From Hippasteria phrygiana (taxonomy: Eukaryota > Echinodermata > Asteroidea > Valvatida > Goniasteridae): a stretch of DNA of 64,000 bases. This document shows positions 1-11,338 of this stretch, one piece after another. Location: NCBI GenBank assembly GCA_037893225.1, contig JAZGUH010000364.1, forward strand, positions 310,001 through 374,000, given 5' to 3'. The number at the start of each line of letters is the position of its first letter. The first letter of the stretch is position 1. The notes under the pieces were generated by a model. That model had not been told where the DNA came from. It was given only the letters and a program-made list of their open reading frames with translations, and ran no database searches. A program made the position numbers and the translations under genes.

Positions 1-1506
1 TCATTTTTGGACTTGTGGCGTCCGCCAACTCGGCAACAGCTTGATATGCCTGCATTGGAGTAGTTGCTCCTGCTGCAATTTGGGCAAAGAGGAAAGTTTT
101 CTCCTTGTTATGTGATGCAATGATGTCCATACTTTCTTTGATGTTCTCTGGAATAAGAATGGGTACCCCTCTACCCCTCTCACCATCAAAATATTCATCC
201 TTTGAAGAGAGACCTTCTCTGGTGGTGTTAAAGATTGAAACAACTCATCATGGAAAGGCTTCTTACTTGAAATCTGTTTGGTGTAGTCATCAACTGTCAG
301 CAATTCTACTTCATTTGGTCTTCTTCGGTTGAAAAGTACAAGCTGAGTCATGGTTACCTTTGCAAGCTGAGAGTACAATGTTGATGTAAGACATCCTGTC
401 TTGGTCATCTCTCTTTTTACAGTTTCTTCGCACTTGTTCAAGTAACCATTGAACTTCACACAATCTTCAGTGAGTGGAAGAACCTTGGGGGCCTTCCAGC
501 TCCTCTCTTGCCTTTGGCGATGTGCAGAGGCATTAACATCTATTCTCCATTCAGTCTCTCTCAGATGAAGGAAGTCATCTACTTCAGTAATTCTTGCTCT
601 GTTCTGCTCCTTGATGAAGACATTTTTCACAACCAGAGCTAGATCAGTGAGGGCAAATCCTACTTTGAGAGCAGTAGAGTAGGAGTTGTGCACACCCTAG
701 ACCTGATCATATCCTGAAATAATGCGTGCACACTGGACAGCAACATCAAAGGAAGCTGGACTGATGATATCCCTTGCTTGTCTGATTCGAGAATCAAGAC
801 TTCGGGCATAGAAAACAACTTTGCTTAAAATCTACTTAAATATTTCTGGATCATTTTTTGCAATTAATGATATTTTATCAGGAGTCATATTTTGAACTAC
901 TTGTCTTAGTTGACCTGACATGTCATACTTTGGTGGTATCAACATTCTGCCTGTTTTTACATGTTGTGTACCAGCTGATACAGCCTTATCCTGTAATTTT
1001 TGAAAGATTTTCTTATGTATCCAGAGGGAGTTTCTATGGAAATAACATAGACAGGTACTACATAGTACGTAGTCTGTGATGAGTGCTCCTTTCTTCTGTT
1101 TGCTTGATGCAGGCTGTTTTCTAACAATGAGGTTGTTGGCCTCACCATTGTGAACACGTAGATTATGCTCGTGATTACCTAAATTACGTATGTAAAGCCA
1201 TTTCATTCGCCTGTGAATTCTGTTTTCCTTAGGCACTGCCGTTACCTCAGCAGCTTATGCCTGTTCAGGATGTTTTCGACAACAATGCCTTGGAAGTTCT
1301 TTTCTGTTGCTTTTCACAAAACAGACAATAAGAGGACTTAATTTGTCAACTACAAATATTGTTACACCCTCATCTCCCTGAAGACTTTCAGACGATGCAT
1401 CACTGTCGTCTTCACTGCAGCTGTTATCTTCATTATCATCTTCATCACTGACAATGTTCAATTCATACTTGTCGTTACTATCTATGAAGCTGTCACTGTC
1501 GTCTAA
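1..1506 (-). pseudogene. Tyrosine-recombinase-like gene, intronless copy, partial and broken
   Basis: One frame runs from about 1506 to the left edge. It begins with an Asp/Ser-rich acidic stretch, then a Cys/His segment (CSTC plus downstream His near 1060-1075), then a conserved MTPDK block near 880, then the recombinase region. The recombinase region includes FNRRRPNEVELL near 310-335, which resembles the first-Arg box of tyrosine recombinases. The frame holds three stop codons (1255-1257, 832-834, 697-699) and a frameshift in a G run near 165-175. Past that shift a second frame stays open and runs off the window, so the C-terminal catalytic boxes are missing here. The same family recurs with introns at 29785-44013, and alignment by eye is good across several exon junctions of that copy. 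I infer a Crypton-like or related mobile tyrosine recombinase; the exact family name is uncertain. The breaks make a functional product unlikely. Confidence 0.7.
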
Positions 1507-3276
1507 TTAGCCCTTTAAAAATATCTTCTCAATTCTAATTTTCAAAAATTTCACCTTTCACAAGTCTATCTGTAGGCGCTTTAGCGTAGTTGGTTACTAA
1601 TGAGCAAAACTTGGACAATGTATTTTCTATAAACACAGGACAGAACACAGATATTTTGCAGTAGACAGTGACTAAAGAGTTTTATTATTTAGAGCTTCAA
1701 CACTCCAAACATCACCTTCCTAACTAGCCCTGAATAAAATTCTTTTAACAATACAAATCAATTCTGAGATAATTATAATCAGTGATGGAGGATAGTCTAG
1801 ACTCAGACTTGAGATAGGACTCAATGCATAGTACGTACGGCTACGTTGTGTGCATTGCGCGTCTCGCGTATTCTTCCCAAGCACTAGCGCTGCAGAACTG
1901 GGTTCAAATATTTTGTGAAGGGGTAGTTTGGTAAAGTGCAAATAAAGTGCATTCTATTTTCCCTCGGTTTTGCCGCAGTAAAGTTAGAATGCTGCACGGA
2001 TCACCTTGAGATGCTAGTTTTACTACATTAGGCTGTTCATTTTTTTATAATTTAGTATTCGATTATCAGAATCCTGGTTTGACCAAATATTCAAATATTT
2101 TATACTATCCAAGTAAGTTTTTCACGTGTCAGCTGCAACTGCATGCTATGCTGGTAAAACATTGCGCGCAGGGTACACCAGTGTTTTACGTGCGGCAATC
2201 GATATTACGGACCGCTCGATCAAAATTCTGTTTGCATGCGCTTGTTGTATCAAGATCATTGTGGGTACGTGTAACATTCGGATAACAAGAAACCAAAGTC
2301 CTGCCTGCGTTTTTGCAATAAGTATTTTATAAGTGTTAAGGGTTTTACGGACGGGAACAATAAACCTGCATCCAAAGTAACTGTCGACATTTGACACTGC
2401 TAAGCGCTGTAACTGACATATTTTTTTCGAATATTCAAACCAGCAAAAAAGTATTCGAATATTCTACTACATCACTCGAAGTAATCAATATTTGTGTACA
2501 ACACAAATATTTCTTACGGGTAATCGTGCTTGCTGGATTTCATGATGACTGGTTTTCGCTCCATGATCTGAAACATCACCTAATAATATTGGGGAGAAAA
2601 AAAGACAAAAATTGTGACAGAAACTCAGTAGTGTGTAGCCAGGGTTGTCTCTATAGGGGGCGATTGGGGGGGGGGGGGAGTTGGATGTTAACAGTGGGGG
2701 GGGGGGGGGGGGGGGGGCGCTCACAGTGATTTTTCTTTATAATGCTATTATTTTCTGCGTTTGCCGAATTTTTAGTTGGGGGAAGACTGGGGGGGCGACG
2801 ATTTTTTATGGGGGGGGGGGCCTGCGGCCCTCCCCCCCTCCTTCCAAGCTATGGCACTGCAGAAACTGATACAAAAATTTCCTTTTTCTTAAAAAATGAC
2901 AGCACACCAGTTGCCATAATTTTAAATGATGCTTGAGACTATTATTCACTTAAAGTTAAGAAGGGCATTAGGTATTTCATAATAATTTTGAATGTTGCAC
3001 ATGTCAGGCAATAGTCAAGTTTGCCGACGGGGCAATATAACTAAATTCTGTCCATTCATAAACAATGGAAGCTTACCTTTTGTAGGTTGTTTGTCTCCCT
3101 GGTAATCAGATATCAGGTACATATCTAACTGCATGACACTGTATGTGGCAATGCTGTCAAGTAGCCAATGAAGTTTTACGACAGGCGCATGGTTTTTGGA
3201 ACTCAAGGCTGGAAATAAAATGTTAAAATGATGAGTATGTTTTAAATAATGTGCATTTGCCTTGTTCTTTCTTAAA
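1507..3276. other. Intergenic, no gene seen; contains long G-run repeat
   Basis: AT-rich sequence with only short chance ORFs. At 2640-2860 there is a degraded repeat dominated by G homopolymers (for example 2668-2679, 2695-2717 and 2811-2820), like the G-run MITE-like repeats elsewhere in the window. Nothing else could be assigned. Confidence 0.5.
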
Positions 3277-3597
3277 GGGGCTGTGTCGTCGCGCCATCTC
3301 GCGTTAACGAATCAAATATTGGAGTGCGCCCCCTTGCGCTTCATTTCGGTTATGTGCTATTTTTAACCTCCATCCGTTTGTTATGGCTGTTCTGAGAATT
3401 GGCTTTTAGAAACTACAACCCCTGGAACACGCACGGATGTCCAGCGTCTGTGTACTGATGAGAACACATACGTGTACTTATAAACAAGTAGCACACATCG
3501 TGGCACTCGGTTCTCTAAGTAAGAGTAAGGTTATTTGAAAAAACGTTCAAATTTCATCTGTTTATTTCATAAAATTGTATTCATATACACAAGTTCC

Positions 3598-5570
3598 ATG
3601 GAATATTTGTCTGAAAGTTGCATGGAATTGGAGGTTGGCGATATAGAAGTAGAATTTACGCTGGAGAACCTATGACATGTACATGCCGAAACTCTTGCCA
3701 GAGAGGACGACTCTCGGCACATGGGGTGCTTGTCCATGTAAATGTGCATAGCAAAACTGCAACGTGTCTTGTCGCTGTGGGACAAAGAAGCGGCCGTGCT
3801 GCAACAGAATTCCAGTAAGTGATATTGCAAATGCCATTTTCACAGACGGATAGAAATATTCATCCTAAAATGTACAGAAAAGGAAATATCTCCAGCTTTT
3901 TCAACCTGGATTTCGAACATATAGCCCTCCTGTCCTACAACTTGGTTGCGAAAAAGGGGTGTTTTTTGTACTAGTTTAGCCAAGGACAGTCTAGATCATG
4001 TGTATGGACTCTTGCGTTGGTAGCACGATTTGAGTGCTGCAGTCCGAGCGCATGAATGGCGGTATGCGCAACAGTTGTTGGCATGGCGTCTTCAATTATT
4101 AGTATATTACTACCAGTACAAAAAAAACCCAAAAAATTAGGGGGGGGGGGGGCTAATCCCGGATCCGTTTCCCCCCACCCAAATCAACATATATACCTGA
4201 TCCATTTGTAAATAATGGAGAACATATACTTATATAATGGTTAGTAATGTTTATTTCTTTTTAACTAATAATTGGTATCACACTCGGACAATAGCACAGA
4301 CAGTGAGGCAGGAAGCGATGAACTTCGCCAGCAAACTTCTGCTTGCCAGGCAACTGTGCAAAGTCTAGATGCAAGTGGTGCAGCTAGCCCAGCAACTCGA
4401 GAGAAGAAGAGATAAATGTAAGGACAAATTTGTAAATTCCAGTTATTTTTACGCCTAGATATTTAGTTCTGCTGTTAACAATATATGATTTGGATTATGC
4501 TAAACTAAACAAATAAGTGGCTTTTTTTTAAGAGTGGGGGTTCATTATGAACTTCAATGACTGAGCAAACAATTTTAGGCTATGACAATTACAATTTGTT
4601 TAAATCCTCGATGAAGCCAGTGCTGGTACATGTTTTTACGTAAGGATTTTGAATTTTTGCAGGTGTATGTATGCGCTGTTGACCGGTTACCCCTTTGGTC
4701 CAGCTATTCCTGGGTTGTATACGAACACGGGTAACAAAGGAGTTTCGGACAATTCTGTGAACCCTTGACCCCCACGAAGACTTTTGTATTGTCTTTTTCT
4801 GCTTTTTCTGCAATTTACGCGAAAACACGTACCAGCTGTGCTTTTGAATCATGTTTTCGACAGTGTCTCGGAGGGTAACATTTTTATTATTGAGAATATT
4901 ATTAGAAAATGTTAAAACATTTTGTAATTCGAAATTCAAAATTGTTTTAATTAAAGAAAGACTACATTAGGAAACTTCAAATATAAAGTTCAAGATAATT
5001 TTAAAATGTATATTAATTGTTAACTTTCAGAAATACATAGCGGAATTGCCGAGGCATGAACTTGAAAAGGTAACGGCAGAACTTTTCCGACGGCAGGCGG
5101 CAGCTTATGCAGACTTCATTCTCCAACATCCACATGAAAGTCACCAACCTCCTAGCCCGCAACCTCCTATTCCCCCACACCATGATGCGCATCCTGAATG
5201 GTGCAGGTGTGGCAACTGCAGAGAGATGGCCTCACCAGTTGAAAACAAATGCTGTACTAGGAGAAGAAATGCCTGCATCACTCACACGCAACTGTTTACA
5301 CAATTAGTGCTGGATGCACATGTGCTGGATGTGGCAATAAACTACAGGGCCGATTTGATGGCTGCAAATCCAAACAGAGTTAATTATGGGTTCAGACACG
5401 CAGCATACAGACAATAATTATTTTACGGCAACATGGACGCCTTGGAGCCGGGAACCGAAGAGTTATTCCATCATGTGTTGTTTGGGCAATTAGAGATCGA
5501 TTCCCTTCCCCTTCTACACCGGCTATAGGCCAAATAGACTTTTTAAAAGTGTTACATTATACATACAACT
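3598..5570 (+). pseudogene. Cys-rich plus P2X7-tail-like ('ballast') domain gene, three putative exons, decayed
   Basis: Exon 1 (about 3598-3813) starts MEYLSES and carries a dense Cys array (CPCKC, then CRCGTKKRPCC). It ends at a GTAAGT donor, with a frame change and one in-frame stop inside. Exon 2 (about 4280-4411) is Ser/Asp-rich. Exon 3 (from about 5030, after a TTTCAG acceptor) encodes Pro-rich sequence, then EWCRCGNC, ENKCC, ACITHTQLF, QLVLDAHVLD and FRHAAYRQ. These match the order of motifs in the intracellular C-terminal domain of vertebrate P2X7 receptors, as I remember it. Near 5410 the frame shifts, and the expected tail ([15 protein letters not shown]) continues to about 5570. 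There are no P2X channel segments, so this is the domain alone, as in many invertebrate proteins annotated P2X7-like. Exon borders are inferred. Confidence 0.6.
4589..4939 (-). CDS. Unrecognised 116-residue ORF, doubtful
   Basis: Basic protein rich in Lys, Arg and Asn with no recognised domain, signal peptide or membrane segment. It lies antisense in the putative intron between exons 2 and 3 of the P2X7-tail-like gene. It may be a chance ORF in AT-rich DNA. Confidence 0.1.
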   Translation of the reverse strand: MNFELQNVLTFSNNILNNKNVTLRDTVENMIQKHSWYVFSRKLQKKQKKTIQKSSWGSRVHRIVRNSFVTRVRIQPRNSWTKGVTGQQRIHTPAKIQNPYVKTCTSTGFIEDLNKL

Positions 5571-6952
5571 TATGTTAGATACAACTTTCTTTTCTTTGCA
5601 TCTTGTAAATACACACTTTAATAGTTCCAACTCAATAATTCAGAGTACAACCCTTCTATCACTAGTACATCAGCTGGATGATCAAACCAACATGTACCTT
5701 TTGTAAAATGTTGAGTCACCGGGGAATAGATGTACCCACTTAGTTTGTTTATTTATCTATTATTGGTTTTAATCACAAAATTTCTCCACTTGTATTACTG
5801 ACACATCTTTATGGAAATGTTAACCCTTTGGAACAGCAGTAAACTATAAACCCATGTGACTTATTTACATTTTTTTATTTTTATACGATTTTGATTTGAG
5901 ATGTAACGATGGTGCCTCATAACAAGAAAACCTCAAAATATCACATTTTATAGTTTCTTTTCATAGACTCCTGTACATTTTGTGCCCACTTCAATTGCCC
6001 CTTTGTAGGGCTAATGATTTTCTGTTTCCGAAAAGTGGGTATTCCATTTCCAAAAATCTTGAATTCCGTTTCAGACTAAAACAAGAACCGTATTAGGTTT
6101 TCCATTATTTAAAATTGCATTTAAACATCGCATAAGACTAATGGGTGATCTCGGTTCATGATTCTATATAGCCAGCCATTTTAGGCAGCCAACTAGCCGT
6201 GCCTAAATACCCTTCGAACCATTTGTCAATAAAAGAAATACAATATGCGATCTTTATAATGATTATTTCATTTTTTTGGGTAAATGTCTTAAACAATAAA
6301 AAAAACATTAAATACATAATAGCACTGAACCAGTTGTCAATGTTTGTTATATTGTAACCCCCCCTTCCTGTACAATTGTTTTTTGCTATTGGGTGTTGGG
6401 AATAATTGTGTACATCCCCACCCGCCAATTCTTACACCCATGTGTAAACTTATATCACTGATATTTCTTCATGTATAATACTGTTTATATTTACATAGGC
6501 CATATGAAAGGGGGTGCTGATTGGAGAGAGAAATCTTCTTCATTTTGTAGTTGTATGTAGATTAAGTACTGCCATGAAATAAGAAAAAAGTTACTTCTGA
6601 GAGATGTAAAAACAATTTGTATCAAGTCCTGTCTAGCCCGCTTGTGCCGTTTGTCTCAAAGTCGCCGCTGCGGGCAGCAAACAAATCTGACGTCATAAGA
6701 GAGATTCATCTTTTGTGCCTGGTACATTCATTACATGTAGACTTGATGTGCGGAAATATTGTGAATGTACATTACATGTACAGTACATCCGATCCATGTC
6801 TTCGGTATGTGAATTGTTCATGTCATAAAAAGTCATAATAAGCGAATAATTCGTGCAAAAAAATTAGGGTTGTTTGAATATTTTGTCAGGGTGTTTATTT
6901 CTTTGTTTCTGCGGTAGTCATCTTTATCATAGTGATGTGGGGATCTGTGCGC
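5571..6952. other. Non-coding stretch, no feature seen
   Basis: AT-rich sequence inside the putative TTAA element. It contains an ACATGTA-rich patch near 6730-6790 but no convincing ORF, RNA gene or terminal repeats. Confidence 0.5.
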
Positions 6953-7297
6953 CAGTGGCGTAAACACAGGGAAGGAGTTCAGGGGCCCGCCGATTTGTAT
7001 TTCTTTTTTGTTTCGTAAACAAATAAAACTGAAAAAGGGGAAATTGTAACTACCGGTACGGGGGGGGGGGGGCACGGGGGGAACGTGCCCCACCCCACCA
7101 GAGGTCCGTGCCCCCCCCCCCCCCCCATTTGAAATTTCGAATTGCACACAAACAATACATCTGTTGCCATTCGGTGCCCCCCTTAAACAAAATGTTGCTC
7201 CCCCTTAAAAAATTGGTGCACCCCTAGGTTCCCCCCTACAAATTCAACCATTTACGCCGCCGATCATCCCCGCTTTTCGACACGGATTACGCCACTG
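6953..7297. mobile_element. MITE with 11-bp perfect terminal inverted repeats and G/C runs
   Basis: The left end CAGTGGCGTAA (6953-6963) is the exact reverse complement of the right end TTACGCCACTG (7287-7297). The 345-bp interior is non-coding, with long G and C homopolymers (7058-7072, 7111-7126). CAG...CTG termini suggest a hAT-like origin, but no clean 8-bp target duplication is visible. Confidence 0.6.
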
Positions 7298-7870
7298 GTG
7301 AAATCTCAAATTCATTGGCGTATATTATTTATGGGTAATAACTGTTATTGTGTTGAAATAACTCGTATGATGTAACTATTTCCATAAAGTCCTGCCGTCA
7401 AATGTAACACAAGGTCGTGGACTCAATATCGCCATCAGTATAGCTGTTTTACTTTGATTTGCTCATCATTGTGCACGCACGTACAGCCGATTTTAGTCAA
7501 AATTTATTTCAAAAAATTAGCTGGCCTGACGTTTCGAACTTAAGCAAGTTCTTTCTCAAAGGCAAATGACAGAGTACAAGAAACAAACATGTAGGGAACA
7601 CACATGCATGAGGGGGTGGGTGGAGAAACACAAAAGAGGGATGCAAGGGAGCCTGGCAGTGGGTAAACATCAAAGAGAGAGGTTTGGGTAAGGATGAATG
7701 CGGGGAGGGATTAGGATGAAGGTTGAAGCTGGGGAATTGGACAAAGGAATGTGGTTAGTGGCAAAGATAAACAGGAAATGGTAAGACAACCCCATTTGGC
7801 CAAGAGACCCCAAGAGGGTTTGCCAGGAGGATAATCTGTAAACAAATGACAATGGGGGAAAAATTAAAAG
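7298..7870 (-). other. 3' region of the Penelope-like element
   Basis: Lies just after the stop codon of the Penelope-like ORF when read on the minus strand. It is purine-rich on the plus strand near 7580-7860 and has no ORF of note. It holds a hammerhead-ribozyme-like segment near 7525-7570, described separately. Confidence 0.45.
7525..7570 (-). ncRNA. Degenerate hammerhead-ribozyme-like motif
   Basis: On the minus strand a stem (GAACTT / AAGTTC around GCTT) is followed by GAAACGTC, matching the GAAA and GTC parts of a type I hammerhead core. The expected CTGATGA strand is replaced by a TTTGAGAA-like sequence. Penelope-like elements commonly carry minimal hammerheads in their terminal repeats, and the position 300 bp after the ORF fits. 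With the core changed it is probably inactive. Confidence 0.35.
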
Positions 7871-10546
7871 TTAATCATTCCCTTCCTGGATGTTTAGACC
7901 ATGTGGTTGAATAGTCCGAAGACGTTTCATCCAAACTTTCTCTCGGCTGAGGCGAACTGAGTCCTTGCGGTGGAAAAGTGATTCTATGCCCTGTAGAATC
8001 ATATCAGAAATGGAATGGTTAGGCAAGTTGAAGTGATGACCAACAGGGGTGTCAATTTTCTTGGTGTTTACAGTCGATCGATGGCCATAGAAACGCTTCT
8101 TGAGCGTGTTCTTGGTCTCCCCGACATACTGGATACCACAAACCCTGCAAGAAATGAGATATATGACATTAGAGGTGTTGCAAGTAATGTTGCCATTGGT
8201 TCTGTGAGTAGTTCCAGATGAATGGCCAGAAAAGGAGTCAGACTCCTGCATGTGAGTCTGGCAAACAACACACCTGGAATCGCACTTAAAAGTACCATGC
8301 TGTATGGGAGGGGATGCAGCCAAGGTGGGGACCTCGGCTCGAACAATCAGGTCTCGTAGATTGCGGGGGCGCCTATAAGCCAATATTGGGTTGTCAGGGG
8401 CGGCACGGGCAAGGCGATCTGAAGTATGAAGGATATGATGGTTGTCATTAGTTATTTTACGAAGGGGAGGGAGACTAGGATGAAAGGTGGTGACCAAGGG
8501 AATCTTGGGGTCGGCATTAGTGCTAGGTGTCTTTTTCTTGAGCGCAAAATCTCTGGTGATAGATTTGGCTCTGGCGATAGCACGTTGAACTTGGCGGGAG
8601 CTGTGGCCCCTGGCAACCAAGTTATTCTTCAGTACCTGTACATGATGGGAAAAGTCAGAATTATTAGAACAAATCCTTCTGAGTCTAAGTGCCTGGCTGA
8701 ATGCTATGCCTGTCTTGCAATGCCTGGGGTGACAGCTGGAGGAGTGGAGGTACTGGTGGGTGTCTGTGGGTTTAGAATACAGATCAGTGGTTACCGAGTT
8801 GTCTTCCTTGCGGATGGTGACATCCAGGAAGTTGGTCTGATGCACTGAATACTCTGATGTAAACTTGATGGTCCTGTGGAAGGAATTAATGTGATTAATG
8901 AAAGTCTCCAGACTGTCCTGATCACTGGTCCAGATGAAAAATACATCGTCAATATATCTCCACCATACCCAGGGGCGACATGGTGCTGAGGCAAGCATGC
9001 GCTCTTCGAGGTCGCCCATGAAGAGGCATGCAAAGGAGGGGGCCATGCGAGTGCCCATGGCTGTACCGTGTACCTGTAGATAGTGTTTGCCTAGGAAGGA
9101 AAAATTGTTCTTGGTTAGTACAAGTCTCATGAGGGTGCCAATATCACTGATGGGTGGGGTTGTGTGTCCTGCCTTGGCCAGGGCCGAGGAACAAGCACGA
9201 ATACCCTCCTCGTGGGGGATGTTGGTGTACAGGGATGAAACGTCAAAAGTCCCAATGATGGCTGTGCTGGGAATCTTGTTCTTGATTCCATCCAGCTTGC
9301 GCAGAAAGTCTGGGGTGTCATGGATGTATGATGGCATCTGTGGAACGAGGGGTTTGAGAAAACTGTCAATAAACAGGGAGATACGTTCCGTAGGTGAACC
9401 ATTACCAGAGACAATGGGCCTACCGGGGTTGCCAGCCTTGTGAATCTTTGGAAGGAGATAAAATCTGGCAGTCCTACAGTCAGAGGGAGAGAGAAATTTA
9501 TGAGCTTTCTTAGACAGCTGGTCACGTGATCGCATATCGTCCAGCACCTGTTGTATCTCTTGAGAGAATGTACCTGTGGGGTCAGAGTCAAGGCAGATGT
9601 AGTTAGTATGATTGTTCAACTGGCGGTGGGCCTCGTCAATGTACTGATGACGATCCATGATGACCACAGCTGAACCTTTGTCGGCCGGCTTGATGATGAT
9701 ATCAGTACGGGAGCGCAAGGCATTCAACGCCAAGCGCTCCTCTCTGCGGAGATTGTCATGAGTTCTGTGGACAAAGTTATCAGGGTTAGTGACTTGAGAA
9801 CTGACAACTTGAACATAAGTCTCGAGGGCTGGTACACGATTCTTGGGGGGTACCCAGGTACTTTTGACACGGAACGGTTCTGGGTCACATCGGTCAGAAT
9901 CAAGGAAAAACTCTCGGAGACGGATCCTACGGTAGTATTCCGTGAGATCTTGGCTGAGCTCTACCTGGTTCACAGTGTGGGGAGTAGGACAAAAATTAAG
10001 ACCCTTTGAGAGAAGTTTATGTTCAGCGTCAGATATGGATGATGAAGAAAGGTTAACTACAGTATTGGAAGGGGGTGGTGGTGTAGACTGGGGCCTGGGG
10101 CGTCTAAAGCGTCTCTGTCTGCGTTGATGTTGCTTGGTAAGCAAGCCACCAATCTTCTTGTTTCTCCTGTTAAGCAGAACAGAGTCAAGGTTAGATACGC
10201 TCTTATCAATCTCATCATGGAATTTACTGTATCTGGTGTCAGAACAACTGGATCTAAGTTCCGAGTCGAGGTGGGCAATATTCTGATGGAGGTTCTGAAG
10301 TGTAGTTTGACACTGTTGAGAGAGGACATTGATGAGTTTAATGGAGGTACCATGTAGAATTTGGTTCCATCTCCTTTGAAGAGGCGGTGAGAGGGTACCC
10401 AAGCAGGGAGAGGTAGATAATTGCAAACCTGTAGGGATAAATCGAGAGAGGGAGAAAAAATTGTAGTTATCTTGATGGTAAGAATAGCGTAAGGCCTTCT
10501 CCCTAGCCTTTCTGAGTTGCTGGAAAGTACAAACCGAGTTGTCCAT
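7871..10546 (-). CDS. Penelope-like element reverse transcriptase with GIY-YIG endonuclease
   Basis: Intact 891-residue ORF from the ATG at 10546; the reading frame extends 13 codons further but only to a non-ATG codon. The N-terminal third is basic (for example NRRNKKIGG and a QRRQRRFRR run). The central RT has LLPKIHK, FDVSSLYTNIP, the MGTRMAPSFA block and the catalytic YIDD near residue 530. The C-terminal GIY-YIG domain begins near residue 790 (NVIYLISC...QYVGET) with a preceding Cys cluster (CDSRCVVCQ). This domain order defines Penelope-like elements, which use the endonuclease to nick target DNA for target-primed reverse transcription. It is one of only two long uninterrupted enzymatic ORFs outside repeats in the window, so the insertion is probably fairly young. 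No second terminal repeat copy was found upstream, so the copy may be 5' truncated. Confidence 0.93.
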   Translation of the reverse strand: MDNSVCTFQQLRKAREKALRYSYHQDNYNFFSLSRFIPTGLQLSTSPCLGTLSPPLQRRWNQILHGTSIKLINVLSQQCQTTLQNLHQNIAHLDSELRSSCSDTRYSKFHDEIDKSVSNLDSVLLNRRNKKIGGLLTKQHQRRQRRFRRPRPQSTPPPPSNTVVNLSSSSISDAEHKLLSKGLNFCPTPHTVNQVELSQDLTEYYRRIRLREFFLDSDRCDPEPFRVKSTWVPPKNRVPALETYVQVVSSQVTNPDNFVHRTHDNLRREERLALNALRSRTDIIIKPADKGSAVVIMDRHQYIDEAHRQLNNHTNYICLDSDPTGTFSQEIQQVLDDMRSRDQLSKKAHKFLSPSDCRTARFYLLPKIHKAGNPGRPIVSGNGSPTERISLFIDSFLKPLVPQMPSYIHDTPDFLRKLDGIKNKIPSTAIIGTFDVSSLYTNIPHEEGIRACSSALAKAGHTTPPISDIGTLMRLVLTKNNFSFLGKHYLQVHGTAMGTRMAPSFACLFMGDLEERMLASAPCRPWVWWRYIDDVFFIWTSDQDSLETFINHINSFHRTIKFTSEYSVHQTNFLDVTIRKEDNSVTTDLYSKPTDTHQYLHSSSCHPRHCKTGIAFSQALRLRRICSNNSDFSHHVQVLKNNLVARGHSSRQVQRAIARAKSITRDFALKKKTPSTNADPKIPLVTTFHPSLPPLRKITNDNHHILHTSDRLARAAPDNPILAYRRPRNLRDLIVRAEVPTLAASPPIQHGTFKCDSRCVVCQTHMQESDSFSGHSSGTTHRTNGNITCNTSNVIYLISCRVCGIQYVGETKNTLKKRFYGHRSTVNTKKIDTPVGHHFNLPNHSISDMILQGIESLFHRKDSVRLSREKVWMKRLRTIQPHGLNIQEGND

Positions 10547-10585
10547 ACCTGTGGAAAAGGAGAAAATAATGTGGTTAGTACACAA

Positions 10586-11142
10586 TACAGATGGTGCTGC
10601 TCATGTCTGTAGAGGGGATAAAATGATGTGGTTATTACAACATAAAAAACACTTGAACAAGAAGACAAAACAAGATATACAAGTCAATTTATTTCGATAC
10701 ATAGGCCTACAACTTTATTTTTGAATAGGAAGGGGCTAGTACATTATTTATTTTACAATTATAAATACAGATTTACTTATTTACTTATTTTCGTTTGGTT
10801 CTGTCATGGTACATTTTGGCGTTTGGCCGGCGGGTGGGTGGCACGGACTATGTTCGACTGTAGGCCTATCGTATATTTTTTGTGGCACAAACACATACAA
10901 AATACTTGTACATGCAGTATGTATCATAACTAGTACAGGATCATGCATGCAGCAGTCATTGCAATTGTAATCTGATCTATCTGGCGCGCGCGCGCGTCCT
11001 ATAGGTCAGCGCGCGCGCACCCTGTAGGTCAGCGCGCGGTCGTGGGGTATTATTTGCAGTTACTGGGTTCATCTGCGTTCATCTCAGTTCGGAATTCAGT
11101 GTACAGCCGCAAGCCTGCTATGATCGTGACGACACAGCCCCT
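10586..11142. repeat. Non-coding flank with alternating CG tandem repeat
   Basis: At 10984-11038 there are three blocks of alternating GC dinucleotides separated by CCTATAGGTCA- and CCTGTAGGTCA-type spacers. This is a short tandem repeat of about 25-28 bp with Z-DNA-forming character. The TTAA-associated right inverted terminus is at 11128-11142. No gene was seen. Confidence 0.5.
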
Positions 11143-11338
11143 TTAATCTAAATGCAGAAATTATTTTGCCATTTCTGTTAAACCATGGATTTTCTCTGAC
11201 CTGTTCAAAGATTTGCGTTCTTGGAAAAAAACGAGAGAAAAACGGCGGTCGTTTTTAACCATCAGGCGGCATTTATAGCGCCCTCTCGTAAAATAAGCAA
11301 AATTTTTGTAAATGGGATCGTTTTCAATCGGTCACATA

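Larger units (their letters stand above)
3277..11142. mobile_element. Candidate 7.9-kb TTAA-flanked element with 15-bp terminal inverted repeats
   Basis: At 3273-3291 the sequence reads TTAA then AGGGGCTGTGTCGTC. At 11128-11146 its exact reverse complement is followed by TTAA. A TTAA target duplication with short inverted termini is typical of piggyBac- and Kolobok-type DNA transposons. Similarity beyond the first 15-18 bp is weak. Between the ends lie a decayed three-exon gene (3598-5570), a MITE (6953-7297) and a Penelope-like element (7500-10600), which would be later insertions. I saw no recognisable transposase. The two termini could instead belong to two separate elements in opposite orientation. 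Confidence 0.4.

Noticed and set aside
8015..10357. Plus-strand and other-frame ORFs across the Penelope region
   Set aside because: Overlaps of the intact minus-strand ORF in other frames, with no independent motifs.
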